37,281 nt of DNA from JAGNZR01 sp051646055 (GTDB taxonomy: Bacteria > Fusobacteriota > Fusobacteriia > Fusobacteriales > Fusobacteriaceae): contig JBOFCM010000124.1 of the NCBI GenBank assembly GCA_051646055.1, positions 1 through 37,281 of the forward strand, given 5' to 3'. Below are positions 25,002-33,380 of this stretch, piece by piece. Both the position numbers and the translations under genes were made by a program. Within the stretch, counting starts at the first letter, position 1, and each line of letters opens with the position of its first letter. The notes below the pieces were generated by a model. The model made no database searches. It was given only the letters and a program-made list of their open reading frames with translations, and was not told the origin of the DNA.

Positions 25002-25028
25002 AAAAAAGCGGGAAATTTCCCGCTTTTA
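25002..25028 (-). terminator. Terminator of the APC permease gene
   Basis: GCGGGAAA and TTTCCCGC (25008-25023) form an 8-bp stem with no spare bases (the centre must open to form a loop), flanked by A- and T-runs that extend the pairing. It lies 14 bp after the permease stop. Confidence 0.9.
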
Positions 25029-25042
25029 ATCTCATAATTTAA

Positions 25043-26440
25043 TTATGCTTTTTTACAGTTTCCTAAATTCTTAACTACATATCCAGATCCAATAATTGCA
25101 AGAGATATTATAGTGTATAATACTGCGTTAGAGTTAGTTACAAAGAATGAAACTACTATGAAAATCTGTCCGATTGCTGCTATCACAGGTACTACATAAG
25201 TTGTAAAGAATCCTAGATTCTCTTTCTTAGCAACCATATGAGAAGCTAGTATAACTAGTAGTAGGAAAAGAGAAACGAACATTATAGGTACATCATCAAA
25301 AGATATTCCTTTAAACATTCCTGACGCTTCCTGAAGATAGTAAAGAACATATAGAACAGCTGTTCCACCCATTGCAAACCATGCTCCGTTTATTGGAGTG
25401 TGAGTTGTAGGGTTAATCTGCTTAAAGAAGTTAGCAAATGGGAACTCATCATCGTTGGCAAGAGCCTGAACATATCTCATACCAGCCATGGCATTAGCAT
25501 TAAGAGTTCCAAGTACAGAGATTACAACCGCTGTAAGAACTAGTTTCTCTCCATTAGCTCCAAAGAATTTATTAGCTATCATTCCAACGTGACCATTTCC
25601 AGCATTCATGATTTCAGCTGGATCCATCAATAAAGTAACAGCAGCAAAATATGATCCGTAAACTAAAGTTACAAGAACAGCATTCCATGCAAATACTTTT
25701 GGAAGATTTACTTCTGGATTCTCCATCTCATCTCTCATAGCTCCGATGTTAAACCATCCGTCAAAAGCAAAAGCCATAGATAGAAGTGGAGCTGTGAACA
25801 GTGCAAACCCTACTAATTGAGGATTTTCAGCTGTTACAAACATATTTGTAGCAGCATCTTTGATAACTAAAGCGCTTCCAAGATTTTCAGCACCTTTAAC
25901 CATCATTGTAGAATCTCCCTTACCAAGAACAATTCCAAGTATAGCGATAGCTATTAGAGGCATAACTTTTACATAAGTTGCGAATGTAGAGAAAAGAGCA
26001 CCGATTTTAGTAGATGCAATATTCCATCCGTAAACAGCTATAATAGTTAAAGCAACCATTGCATATTTAGCCTGTACAGAAACATTGATTCCGAATAACT
26101 GAGTCATGAAATCAACTGCAACGATACCAAGTATTCCACATAGTGAAGGAATGTAGATTACAGCCATAAACCAACCAACAGCAAAAGCTGCTTTTTTTCC
26201 AAATTGCTCCTCGATATATCCAACCATTCCTCCTGGTTTAGTAGATCTCTTAGCTAGAACTGCAGTTGCAAATCCTGCAAATATGATGGTAGCTCCTAAA
26301 ACAATCCAACCTAGAACTGCAGTTGCAGAGTTACCTTGAGTAGAATTTAGAATTCTACTGGCTCTGAAGAATATTCCAGAACCGATTACGTTACCCATAG
26401 CTGTACAAAGAGCTTGGACAAAAGTAATTTTCTTTTTCAT
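25043..26440 (-). CDS. APC family amino acid permease
   Basis: A 465-residue inner-membrane transporter with about 12 hydrophobic segments. The first carries the APC substrate-binding signature GNVIGSGIFF. Other family traits are GGMVGYIEEQFGKKAAFAVGWF and DGWFNIGAMRDEMENPEVNLPKVFAWN. The pattern is closest to the LAT/SteT-like branch of amino acid exchangers; the substrate cannot be told. A strong promoter lies upstream and a terminator downstream, so the gene is monocistronic. Confidence 0.9.
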   Translation of the reverse strand: MKKKITFVQALCTAMGNVIGSGIFFRASRILNSTQGNSATAVLGWIVLGATIIFAGFATAVLAKRSTKPGGMVGYIEEQFGKKAAFAVGWFMAVIYIPSLCGILGIVAVDFMTQLFGINVSVQAKYAMVALTIIAVYGWNIASTKIGALFSTFATYVKVMPLIAIAILGIVLGKGDSTMMVKGAENLGSALVIKDAATNMFVTAENPQLVGFALFTAPLLSMAFAFDGWFNIGAMRDEMENPEVNLPKVFAWNAVLVTLVYGSYFAAVTLLMDPAEIMNAGNGHVGMIANKFFGANGEKLVLTAVVISVLGTLNANAMAGMRYVQALANDDEFPFANFFKQINPTTHTPINGAWFAMGGTAVLYVLYYLQEASGMFKGISFDDVPIMFVSLFLLLVILASHMVAKKENLGFFTTYVVPVIAAIGQIFIVVSFFVTNSNAVLYTIISLAIIGSGYVVKNLGNCKKA

Positions 26441-26504
26441 TTTTTTCTCCTTTTTAATTTTTATATTTAAATTTTAAAATAAATAAAATTTATTAGCGAA
26501 CTGT

Positions 26505-26533
26505 ATTATACACCGATTCTATTTGTATTGCAA
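26505..26533 (-). promoter_or_regulatory. Promoter of the APC permease gene
   Basis: TTGCAA (26528-26533), 17 bp and TATAAT (26505-26510) on the minus strand, 64 bp before the permease ATG. The remainder of the 312-bp divergent region (26441-26752) is AT-rich; apart from this promoter and the one for the DJ-1 gene nothing was recognised. Confidence 0.88.
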
Positions 26534-26688
26534 GATTTTTTTAGGCTTTTTTCAGGCTTTTTATATACTTTTTTTAACTGAAAAGTTTCAAATCAAAACG
26601 ATTGATAGTTTTTTATTTATTGCAAGAATTCTTGACCGATTTTTTATATTCAGGATGAATATTTGTATTGTTTTATTTACTTAATATA

Positions 26689-26717
26689 GTGACTATTTCC
26701 TTTTTTTGAAGTATACT
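26689..26717 (+). promoter_or_regulatory. Promoter of the DJ-1 family gene
   Basis: GTGACT (26689-26694), 17 bp and TATACT (26712-26717) on the plus strand, 35 bp before the ATG. Confidence 0.7.
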
Positions 26718-26752
26718 TTTATTGAGAATTCATTATAGGAGGTACAATTTTT

Positions 26753-27301
26753 ATGAAAAAAGCTTATATATTTTTGGCGGAGGGTTTTGAGATTATGGAA
26801 ACTATGACTCCTGTTGATATCCTAAGAAGGGCAGGCATTCAAATAACTACTGTTTCTATTACAGAAGAAAAACTGGTTCCCTCCTCACATGGGATAGCAG
26901 TTTTGGCCGATTCTACAATAGATGAAGTTGATTTCCACGATGGGGATATGCTTATACTTCCCGGAGGATATCCAGGATATGAAAATCTAAGAAAATCCGA
27001 AATTTTGAAAAAATTGGTTCTAGACTATCATTCAAGAAAAAAAATTATCGCTGCCATATGCGGAGCACCTACACTTCTAAATGACCTGAATCTTTTGGAA
27101 AATATTAAATTCACCTGTCATCAATCAGTTTTAGAAAATATGCCAAAAGAAAATTATCTCAAAGAAAAAGTGGTTGTTTCTAAAAATATAATCACATCTC
27201 CTGGAGCTGGTCTCTCCCTAGATTTTTCCCTAACTCTTGCCCAGCTTCTTACCTCTGATGATATGGTTAAACAAATTAAAAAGGCTTTAGAACTAGTCTA
27301 A
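26753..27301 (+). CDS. DJ-1/PfpI (ThiJ/YajL-like) family protein
   Basis: A 182-residue single-domain protein of the DJ-1 superfamily. The nucleophile elbow AAICGAP contains Cys103, the acidic residue that tunes it lies in LAEGFEIME (9-17), and ILPGGYPGYENL (68-79) is typical. Members act as protein/nucleotide deglycase-like or redox-sensing proteins; the exact reaction is debated and cannot be assigned here. AGGAGG precedes the ATG. The stop codon overlaps the convergent FtsW/RodA gene by 4 bp. Confidence 0.9.
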   Translation: MKKAYIFLAEGFEIMETMTPVDILRRAGIQITTVSITEEKLVPSSHGIAVLADSTIDEVDFHDGDMLILPGGYPGYENLRKSEILKKLVLDYHSRKKIIAAICGAPTLLNDLNLLENIKFTCHQSVLENMPKENYLKEKVVVSKNIITSPGAGLSLDFSLTLAQLLTSDDMVKQIKKALELV

Positions 27302-27308
27302 GCCTTTT
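27279..27308. terminator. Bidirectional terminator overlapping two convergent stop codons
   Basis: AAAAGGCTT (27279-27287) and AAGCCTTTT (27300-27308) pair, extended by AG/CT with one bulged base. The hairpin covers the stop codons of both the DJ-1 and FtsW/RodA genes, so both transcripts can end on the same sequence. Confidence 0.7.
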
Positions 27309-28545
27309 CAATTTCCATTTTTTTTATTTTTTTCCTAGCTTCTCTTCTTTTTACCAAGTTTACATTCCCGACTATTCCCAGGGCCATAAACACTGTCAAT
27401 AATGAGCTTCCACCGAAGCTCATTATTGGCATTGGGATTCCAAAAACAGGGAGCAGACCTATGGCCACTGATATATTTATAAGGAACTGTATAAATATAT
27501 ATCCAGCTATTCCCACAGAGAGATATTTCCCCAAATAATCCTCACACTCTACCGCCGTTCCTTTTATCCTGTTAAAAAGCCCGAAAAAAAGCACTATTAC
27601 AATCAAGATACCAATCAAGCCGAACTCTTCTCCAAAAGAGGCCAGAATAAAATCCGTATGTATTTCAGGAAGATAACTATATTTTTGTACTCCATTCCCG
27701 TATCCTGTTCCGAATATTCCGCCGTTCCCTAATCCCAAAAGAGATTGACCGACTTGGTATCCCTTATCTTGATCATAGGTATTGCTCAGAAGTCCTTCCA
27801 CATAACTTTTTATACGTCCTGTTTTGTAACCACTGACGAACGTATCAAACTTCAAATAGACATAGATGGTCACTCCCGTCAATAAAACAGATACAGCTCC
27901 CACTGCCCTCCAGATAATTTTATCCGATATTTTACTCATAAACAGCATAAAAAGAGTTATGGAAAAATAGTGTATGACAGTTCCCAAATCATTTTGAAAC
28001 ATAATGAGAAAAGCGAACAATCCAAAAATAATCCCGCTAGAAGCAACTATTCCCTTAGCTTCATACCTTTCTTTTTCAGCTACTGAAAGATTATAAGCCA
28101 TTAAAATCACATAAAAAATTTTAAAGACCTCTGCAGGCTGTATACTTAGCGGACCTGCTGTTATCCAACCTCTGGCTCCATTTCTTAGAGGGATCAATTT
28201 TGGAAATACTGCTCCTAAAATAGGCATTGCAGCTAGAACAATAATAGGAATCAGAAAAACCGCTCTCAAATAGTTTTTTTTCTCATAATTTCTATAATCA
28301 ATTTTCAAGGTAATTACAAAAGCGAATAGCGATGCTCCGAAGGAGATTGTATGCTTTAAAAATTCCCTACTCCCCATATTCCCTTTTATATAGAAACTGG
28401 CACTGTAAACCCCTAGCAGACTAAGAAAAGAAAGTATCGCTACTATCATAACAAGATGTCTCAATCTTCTGTCTATTCTCATTACCTGAAGTTTTGTATC
28501 ATGTTTTTTTCTGACCTCATTTCTAACTGCATATATATTTTTCAT
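27298..28545 (-). CDS. FtsW/RodA/SpoVE family cell-wall polymerase
   Basis: A 415-residue SEDS-family membrane protein, a peptidoglycan glycosyltransferase that works with a class B penicillin-binding protein. About ten membrane segments are visible. Family motifs are RNGARGWI, GPLSIQPAEVFKI, FGEEFGLIG and GIPMPIMSFGGSS. Without a neighbouring PBP or divisome gene it cannot be assigned to RodA or FtsW. The N-terminus has a long charged cytoplasmic tail (MKNIYAVRNEVRKKHDTKL). The ATG at 28545 is preferred, but its ribosome site is weak; an in-frame TTG (28563) or GTG (28575) would add 6 or 10 residues. Confidence 0.9.
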   Translation of the reverse strand: MKNIYAVRNEVRKKHDTKLQVMRIDRRLRHLVMIVAILSFLSLLGVYSASFYIKGNMGSREFLKHTISFGASLFAFVITLKIDYRNYEKKNYLRAVFLIPIIVLAAMPILGAVFPKLIPLRNGARGWITAGPLSIQPAEVFKIFYVILMAYNLSVAEKERYEAKGIVASSGIIFGLFAFLIMFQNDLGTVIHYFSITLFMLFMSKISDKIIWRAVGAVSVLLTGVTIYVYLKFDTFVSGYKTGRIKSYVEGLLSNTYDQDKGYQVGQSLLGLGNGGIFGTGYGNGVQKYSYLPEIHTDFILASFGEEFGLIGILIVIVLFFGLFNRIKGTAVECEDYLGKYLSVGIAGYIFIQFLINISVAIGLLPVFGIPMPIMSFGGSSLLTVFMALGIVGNVNLVKRREARKKIKKMEIEKA

Positions 28546-28715
28546 TTCTTTCTCTTCTTTCAAAATAATCACCACTTTCCCAATTTATATTACTTTTATA
28601 GTATACAGCATCTTTTTAAAAACCTCAAACGGGATTTTAAACTTCTTTTTTCCCTCAGAATTTGTTATACTTAAATTAACCGAATTTCATTCTATACTAT
28701 ACGGAGGTAAACTTT

Positions 28716-29522
28716 ATGAATAAAAAATACAAAGCCGTTATCTGTGACTTAGATGGGACTCTCCTCAACTCATCCCACACAATTTCTGAAAACACTCAAG
28801 AAGTTATCAAAAAAATCGTAGATAAAGGTATTAAATTTTATATCGCAACAGGAAGGCACCATATGGATGCCCTTGTTTTCAAAAAAATGCTGGGACTGAA
28901 TTCTTTCCTTATCTCTTCCAATGGAGCTAAGGTTCACAATGAAAATAATGAGGAAATCTTCTCTGTGACTATCCCTAAGGATGTAACAGCAGAGATTATA
29001 AATCTCACGGTGGATGATGATATCCATAAAAATATATTTTCCGGAGACGAGTGGCTGGTTGAGAAGCCTCTCCATGAAGCAGAAGAATTCCATAAGGAAT
29101 CAGGATTTATCCATACTGTTGTTCCCAGCTTTCAGGCTGTAAAAAATAGAGAGATCACTAAGTTTTTTTTCATATCTGAAGATGAAGAAAAGCTCTCTGT
29201 ATTTTCACGTGAGATTCATGAAAAACTTCAAGATAAGGTAGCTATCACACTTTCTCTTTCAAGTTGCCTAGAAATAATGAACAGAGGTGTTTCCAAAGGT
29301 GAAGCTATCAAAAGAATGCTTGAAATTGAAGGTTTTTCTCCTAACGAAGCTGTTGCCTTCGGAGATGGTATGAATGATTTGGAAATGCTTTCTACAGTTG
29401 GAAAGGGGTTCATTATGGGAAATCACAATCCTTCTCTGAAAAAAGCACTTCCTCACAATGAAATTATAGAGACGAATGACAATGATGGCGTGGCAAAAAA
29501 ATTAACAGAATTATTTCTATAA
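28716..29522 (+). CDS. HAD superfamily hydrolase, Cof-type
   Basis: A 268-residue cytoplasmic phosphatase. Motif I is CDLDGTLL (Asp11 nucleophile, Asp13), motif II lies in IATGRH, motif III includes the lysine of SKGEAI and motif IV is FGDGMNDLEML. The C2 cap between motifs II and III places it in the Cof/YbiV-like group, which hydrolyses sugar phosphates and flavin-type phosphates; the substrate is unknown. CGGAGG precedes the ATG. It is followed after 10 bp by a small gene that is probably co-transcribed. Confidence 0.92.
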   Translation: MNKKYKAVICDLDGTLLNSSHTISENTQEVIKKIVDKGIKFYIATGRHHMDALVFKKMLGLNSFLISSNGAKVHNENNEEIFSVTIPKDVTAEIINLTVDDDIHKNIFSGDEWLVEKPLHEAEEFHKESGFIHTVVPSFQAVKNREITKFFFISEDEEKLSVFSREIHEKLQDKVAITLSLSSCLEIMNRGVSKGEAIKRMLEIEGFSPNEAVAFGDGMNDLEMLSTVGKGFIMGNHNPSLKKALPHNEIIETNDNDGVAKKLTELFL

Positions 29523-29532
29523 GGAGGTTATT

Positions 29533-29871
29533 ATGTATAATATTTCAATTGAATTAACTCAGGAGTTTCAAAAAAGAAAAGTAGAAGTGAAAGAATTTAT
29601 AACTTTGGAGGAAAATTCAGATACAGTCAAATACCTTTTCCAAGATTTGGAACTGGATCTGGATTATGACATTCTATATCCTGAAGGATTTTCTGAAGTC
29701 CTTGAATATGATTCACAAAATAACAGGCTCTCAATTAATGGCTATTCTCATCTAGTTAAATTTTATCAAAAAGACAAGGACGGCGACGACTATATCTGGT
29801 ACTCAGCCTACAAAGATTTAAACAACTTAGAAAAAGAACTTATCTCCATAGATTTAGGAGATTCAATCTAA
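29533..29871 (+). CDS. Conserved-looking small acidic protein, unknown
   Basis: A 112-residue soluble, acidic protein that was not recognised. It starts MYNISIELTQEFQKRK and appears alpha/beta, with several Asp/Glu-rich turns (DLELDLDYD, DKDGDDYIW). There is no signal peptide or membrane segment. AAGGAGG precedes the ATG and the gene follows the HAD phosphatase by 10 bp, which supports translation and co-expression. The DKDGDD stretch could suggest metal binding, but no EF-hand loop is complete. Confidence 0.7.
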   Translation: MYNISIELTQEFQKRKVEVKEFITLEENSDTVKYLFQDLELDLDYDILYPEGFSEVLEYDSQNNRLSINGYSHLVKFYQKDKDGDDYIWYSAYKDLNNLEKELISIDLGDSI

Positions 29872-29888
29872 AAATAATCTCTCAAAAG

Positions 29889-29929
29889 AAAAAATCCCCT
29901 TCAGACTGACCGTCTTTAGGGATTTTTTT
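29889..29929. terminator. Bidirectional terminator
   Basis: AAAAAATCCC (29889-29898) pairs with GGGATTTTTT (29919-29928), with inner AGAC/GTCT pairing after an internal loop. It serves the plus-strand HAD pair and the minus-strand small gene that converge here. Confidence 0.82.
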
Positions 29930-29935
29930 AATTTA

Positions 29936-30370
29936 CTATTTATTTGATATAAATTTATATATTCCTCTTATCCAGTTATCAAAAGACTGATGCTCAGATT
30001 CCATAACATCGTACATCTTAGGGGCTATCTTCATAAATTTTTCCTTGAATAGCTCCATATCCAACTCTGCCATATTACTCTCTCTCTTTACTTTTACAAA
30101 CATCTTTCTAACATCATTAGGAGAGTACCCCGTATTTTTTTTACCCAAGTTGATAACCTCACCATTTTTTGTAAGTCTATTCCTTTGACAAAGAAGAAAA
30201 GCTTCTCTTTTCACAGCAAAAACTCTGTCATTTAGAGCCATATTTATTATGATATCTTTTAATTCTCTATTACTTTCATCAGTTAGATCATACTCTTTTA
30301 TCAGTTGGATAGCTTCCAATCTTGTTCTGTATGATAGTTCATTCCTTAAATCTTTTAATATATTTTCCAT
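29936..30370 (-). CDS. Small helical protein, possibly HEAT-like, unknown
   Basis: A 144-residue, probably all-helical soluble protein. Residues 1-65 show two helix pairs resembling HEAT repeats (LEAIQLIKEYDLTDESNRELKDIIINMALNDRVFAVKREAFLLC). The second half is charged (SPNDVRKMFVKVKRESNM). No catalytic motif was found. GAGGAG precedes the ATG. It is flanked by terminators on both sides, so it is a single-gene unit. The HEAT-like reading is by eye. Confidence 0.65.
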   Translation of the reverse strand: MENILKDLRNELSYRTRLEAIQLIKEYDLTDESNRELKDIIINMALNDRVFAVKREAFLLCQRNRLTKNGEVINLGKKNTGYSPNDVRKMFVKVKRESNMAELDMELFKEKFMKIAPKMYDVMESEHQSFDNWIRGIYKFISNK

Positions 30371-30478
30371 TTTTTCTCCTCAGATAAATTTTTACGTGTT
30401 GTGATTCTTGAAGTACATTACATTATATGTCACATTCGAGATATAATCAAGTTTTTTTCAAATATTCATTCAAACATC

Positions 30479-30521
30479 AAAAAACCCCCTCAGAAACCAC
30501 ATAATCAGTTTCAAAAGGGGG
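30479..30521 (-). terminator. Terminator of adhE
   Basis: On the minus strand ACCCCCT (30515-30521 region) pairs with AGGGGG (30485-30490), with GAAAC/GTTTC pairing inside the loop. Six T residues (30479-30484) follow. It starts about 15 bp after the adhE stop codon. Confidence 0.87.
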
Positions 30522-30535
30522 TATTATTTTATTCT

Positions 30536-33139
30536 CTATTCAGCTATATTTTCCTTCATAGCTACATATTTTTCAGCTCCGTAGTAAGCTCTCAGATACA
30601 TCTCTTTCAATTCTGACATAAGAGGATATCTCGGGTTAGCTCCTGTACACTGGTCATCAAAGGCATCTTCTACCATCTGATCAAGTTTTCCAAGAAATTC
30701 CATTTCAGAAATTCCATATTCAGCTATTGTCGCTTTTATTCCTATAGTTGCTTTAAGTTCGTTGATTTTAGTTCTCAAAACTTTTACCTTCATTTCAGGA
30801 GTTTCATTTCCTACTGTGAATCCTAAAACATCTGCTATTTTAGCATATCTTTCCTTAGCATTAGGATATTTATATTGAGAGAATCCTGCCATTTTAAAAG
30901 GTTTATCTGTAGCATTGAATCTTATAACTTCTTCTAACACAAGTGCATTAGCTATTCCGTGCGGAAGGTGGAAAGCTGCTCCTAACTTATGTGCCATAGA
31001 GTGGCATATTCCTAGGAAAGCATTTGAAAATGCCATTCCAGCAATACATGAAGCGTTTGCCATCTTTTCCTTAGCTTTTTTAGCTTGGCTTCCCTTAGCT
31101 ACTGATTCTGGAAGATATTTAAATGTAAGTCTCATAGCTTCTATAGCCATTGGGTTTGTGAAATCTGAAGCAAGGATTGATCCGTAAGCTTCCACAGCAT
31201 GAGTAAGAACATCTATTCCAGAAGCTGCTGTTAATCCTGCTGGCATACTCATCATAAGGTGAGGATCTACAACTGCCACATCTGGAGTAAGCTCATAGTC
31301 AGCTAGAGGATACTTTACACCAGTTGCATCATCAGTTATAACTGCAAACGGTGTAACTTCTGATCCTGTTCCAGCAGATGTTGCCACTGCCCAAAACTCA
31401 GCTTTCCCACCCATCTTAGGGAATTCAACTATTCTCTTTCTGATATCCATGAATGTCATAGCTAAATCTTGGAAATTAACTTCTGGATGCTCATACATTA
31501 CCCACATAATTTTAGCAGCGTCCATTGCTGAACCTCCACCTAGAGCTATTATAACATCTGGCTTATAGCTTTCCATAGCTTCTGCACCTTTTCTGACTAC
31601 TGAAAGAGTCGGATCTGCCTCAACATCTGAGAACACTCTGTAATCTACACCCATGCAATCAAGAACTTTTGTTATATGTTCTGGATATTTCATTTTAGCT
31701 AGTTGATTGTCTGTAACTATCATAGCTCTCTTTTTATTTTTAAGTTCTCCTAGAGCAACTGGTAACGATCCATATTTGAAGTACACTTTCTCTGGAATTC
31801 TGAACCAAAGCATATTTTCTCTCCTTTTTGCAACAGTTTTAACATTGATAAGATGTTTAACTCCTACGTTTTCTGATACAGCATTTCCTCCCCATGATCC
31901 ACATCCAAGAGTCAGAGATGGTGCCAGTTTAAAGTTAAACACATCCCCTATAGCTCCTTGAGCAGCTGGCATATTTACAAGAGTTCTTCCTGTTTTCATC
32001 AAATTTGAGAATTTTTCTATTCTATCTGCTGCTTCCATCTCATCAGCATATATAACTGAAGTATGTCCCATTCCTCCAAGAATTACTAATCTATCAGCTT
32101 TTTCAAGAGCTTCCTGGAAATTTTTAGCTTTATACATAGCCAACACCGGTGATAGCTTTTCATGAGAGAAGGCCTCTTCCAATTCTACAGACTCAACCTC
32201 TCCGATAAGAACTTTCGTTCTTTCAGGAACAGTTATTCCACCAAGGGAAGCAATTTTAGATGCTGACTGTCCAACTATCTCAGAATTCAGATTTCCGTTT
32301 ACTAGGATAACTCCTCTCATTGTCTCCACTTCAGAAGGAGTAAGTATATAAGCTTCTCTTCTTGCAAATTCAGCTTTTACTTCCTCATAAATGCTTTCAT
32401 GAATTATTACTGCCTGCTCAGATGCACAGATAACTCCGTTGTCAAAAGTTTTTGACAGAAGTATAGAGTTTACAGCCATTTTAATATGAGCAGTTTCGTC
32501 AATAATTACAGGAGTGTTTCCAGCTCCTACTCCTATCGCAGGTGTTCCTGATGAGTAAGCTGCCTTAACCATTCCAGGTCCTCCTGTTGCTAGGATAAGA
32601 TCTACATTTCTCATAAGGTAATTTGTTGCCTCAAGTGATGGCTCTGATATCCATCCAATAATTTCCTCTGGAGCTCCAGCTTTTATAGCTGCCTCTAGAA
32701 TTATTCTCGCTGCTTCAATTGTAGAATTTTTTGCTCTAGGGTGTGGAGAGAAAACTATTCCATTTCTTGTTTTAAGAGCTATCAGCGCTTTAAATATAGC
32801 TGTAGACGTAGGATTTGTTGTAGGAATTACAGCTCCTATAACTCCGATAGGTGCCGCTATTTTTTCTACTCCAAAAGCCTCGTCAGCTTCTAAAACTCCA
32901 CATGTTTTTGTATCTTTATATGAATTGTATATATACTCAGATGCAAAGTGGTTTTTTATAACTTTATCCTCAAGTATACCCATTCTTGTCTCTTCCACTG
33001 CCATTTTAGCTAGATGGATTCTCGCTGCATTAGCTGCCAGAGAAGCTTCTCTGAATATTTTATCCACTGCCGCTTGATCAAATTCAGCAAATTTTTTCTG
33101 AGCAATTCTTACTCTCTCTATAACATTCTCAACTTTCAT
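30536..33139 (-). CDS. adhE: Bifunctional acetaldehyde-CoA/alcohol dehydrogenase (AdhE)
   Basis: An 867-residue fusion enzyme that reduces acetyl-CoA to acetaldehyde and then to ethanol, reoxidising two NADH; family members form spirosomes. The N-terminal aldehyde dehydrogenase domain (about 1-440) has catalytic Cys238 in DNGVICASEQ and GVGAGNTPV. The C-terminal iron-dependent alcohol dehydrogenase domain (about 450-867) has GGGSAMDAAK, DVLTHAVEAYGS and CHSMAHKLGAAFHLPHG, which provide the iron ligands. Length is normal. AGGAGG precedes the ATG. Terminators on both sides make it a single-gene unit, with tandem repeats upstream of its promoter candidate. Confidence 0.97.
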   Translation of the reverse strand: MKVENVIERVRIAQKKFAEFDQAAVDKIFREASLAANAARIHLAKMAVEETRMGILEDKVIKNHFASEYIYNSYKDTKTCGVLEADEAFGVEKIAAPIGVIGAVIPTTNPTSTAIFKALIALKTRNGIVFSPHPRAKNSTIEAARIILEAAIKAGAPEEIIGWISEPSLEATNYLMRNVDLILATGGPGMVKAAYSSGTPAIGVGAGNTPVIIDETAHIKMAVNSILLSKTFDNGVICASEQAVIIHESIYEEVKAEFARREAYILTPSEVETMRGVILVNGNLNSEIVGQSASKIASLGGITVPERTKVLIGEVESVELEEAFSHEKLSPVLAMYKAKNFQEALEKADRLVILGGMGHTSVIYADEMEAADRIEKFSNLMKTGRTLVNMPAAQGAIGDVFNFKLAPSLTLGCGSWGGNAVSENVGVKHLINVKTVAKRRENMLWFRIPEKVYFKYGSLPVALGELKNKKRAMIVTDNQLAKMKYPEHITKVLDCMGVDYRVFSDVEADPTLSVVRKGAEAMESYKPDVIIALGGGSAMDAAKIMWVMYEHPEVNFQDLAMTFMDIRKRIVEFPKMGGKAEFWAVATSAGTGSEVTPFAVITDDATGVKYPLADYELTPDVAVVDPHLMMSMPAGLTAASGIDVLTHAVEAYGSILASDFTNPMAIEAMRLTFKYLPESVAKGSQAKKAKEKMANASCIAGMAFSNAFLGICHSMAHKLGAAFHLPHGIANALVLEEVIRFNATDKPFKMAGFSQYKYPNAKERYAKIADVLGFTVGNETPEMKVKVLRTKINELKATIGIKATIAEYGISEMEFLGKLDQMVEDAFDDQCTGANPRYPLMSELKEMYLRAYYGAEKYVAMKENIAE

Positions 33140-33178
33140 TGTTGCCTCCTGAAATATAATCTTTTTAGTGATAGCTGA

Positions 33179-33207
33179 AGTTTACTCCTTTTTTTTATTT
33201 TCCACAA
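33179..33207 (-). promoter_or_regulatory. Candidate promoter of adhE
   Basis: TTGTGG (33202-33207), 17 bp and TAAACT (33179-33184) on the minus strand, 39 bp before the ATG. The match is only moderate, as expected for a regulated promoter. The tandem repeat at 33209-33254 lies directly upstream. Confidence 0.45.
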
Positions 33208-33208
33208 A

Positions 33209-33254
33209 TTTTTTAACGTTCATTTTTTAATCTTTTTTGACGCCCATTTTTTAC
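33209..33254. repeat. Tandem imperfect direct repeat upstream of adhE
   Basis: Two copies, 24 bp apart, share the pattern T6, purine, ACG, two pyrimidines, CAT6A (33209-33230 and 33233-33254). They lie immediately upstream of the candidate adhE -35 and could bind a regulator. A weak third partial copy may start at 33271. Confidence 0.55.
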
Positions 33255-33318
33255 CATGAAACAAATAAAGTTTTTTGAACATCAAATCATAAACTCTTTA
33301 AAATACTGTTTTCAAAAG

Positions 33319-33352
33319 AAAAAAACATATATTGCCTCTCCAATATATGTTT
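33319..33352 (-). terminator. Terminator of the ptb-buk transcript
   Basis: AAACATATATTG (33323-33334) and CAATATATGTTT (33341-33352) are perfect 12-bp inverted copies around six bases, with a T-run on the minus strand side (33319-33325). It lies 28 bp after the buk stop. Confidence 0.9.
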
Positions 33353-33380
33353 CCATTTTCTGATTATTTTTTTGTCACAC

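Noticed and set aside
33140..33380. Rex-binding site upstream of adhE
   Set aside because: No TTGTTAANNNNTTAACAA-like palindrome was found; only partial half-sites occur in AT-rich sequence.
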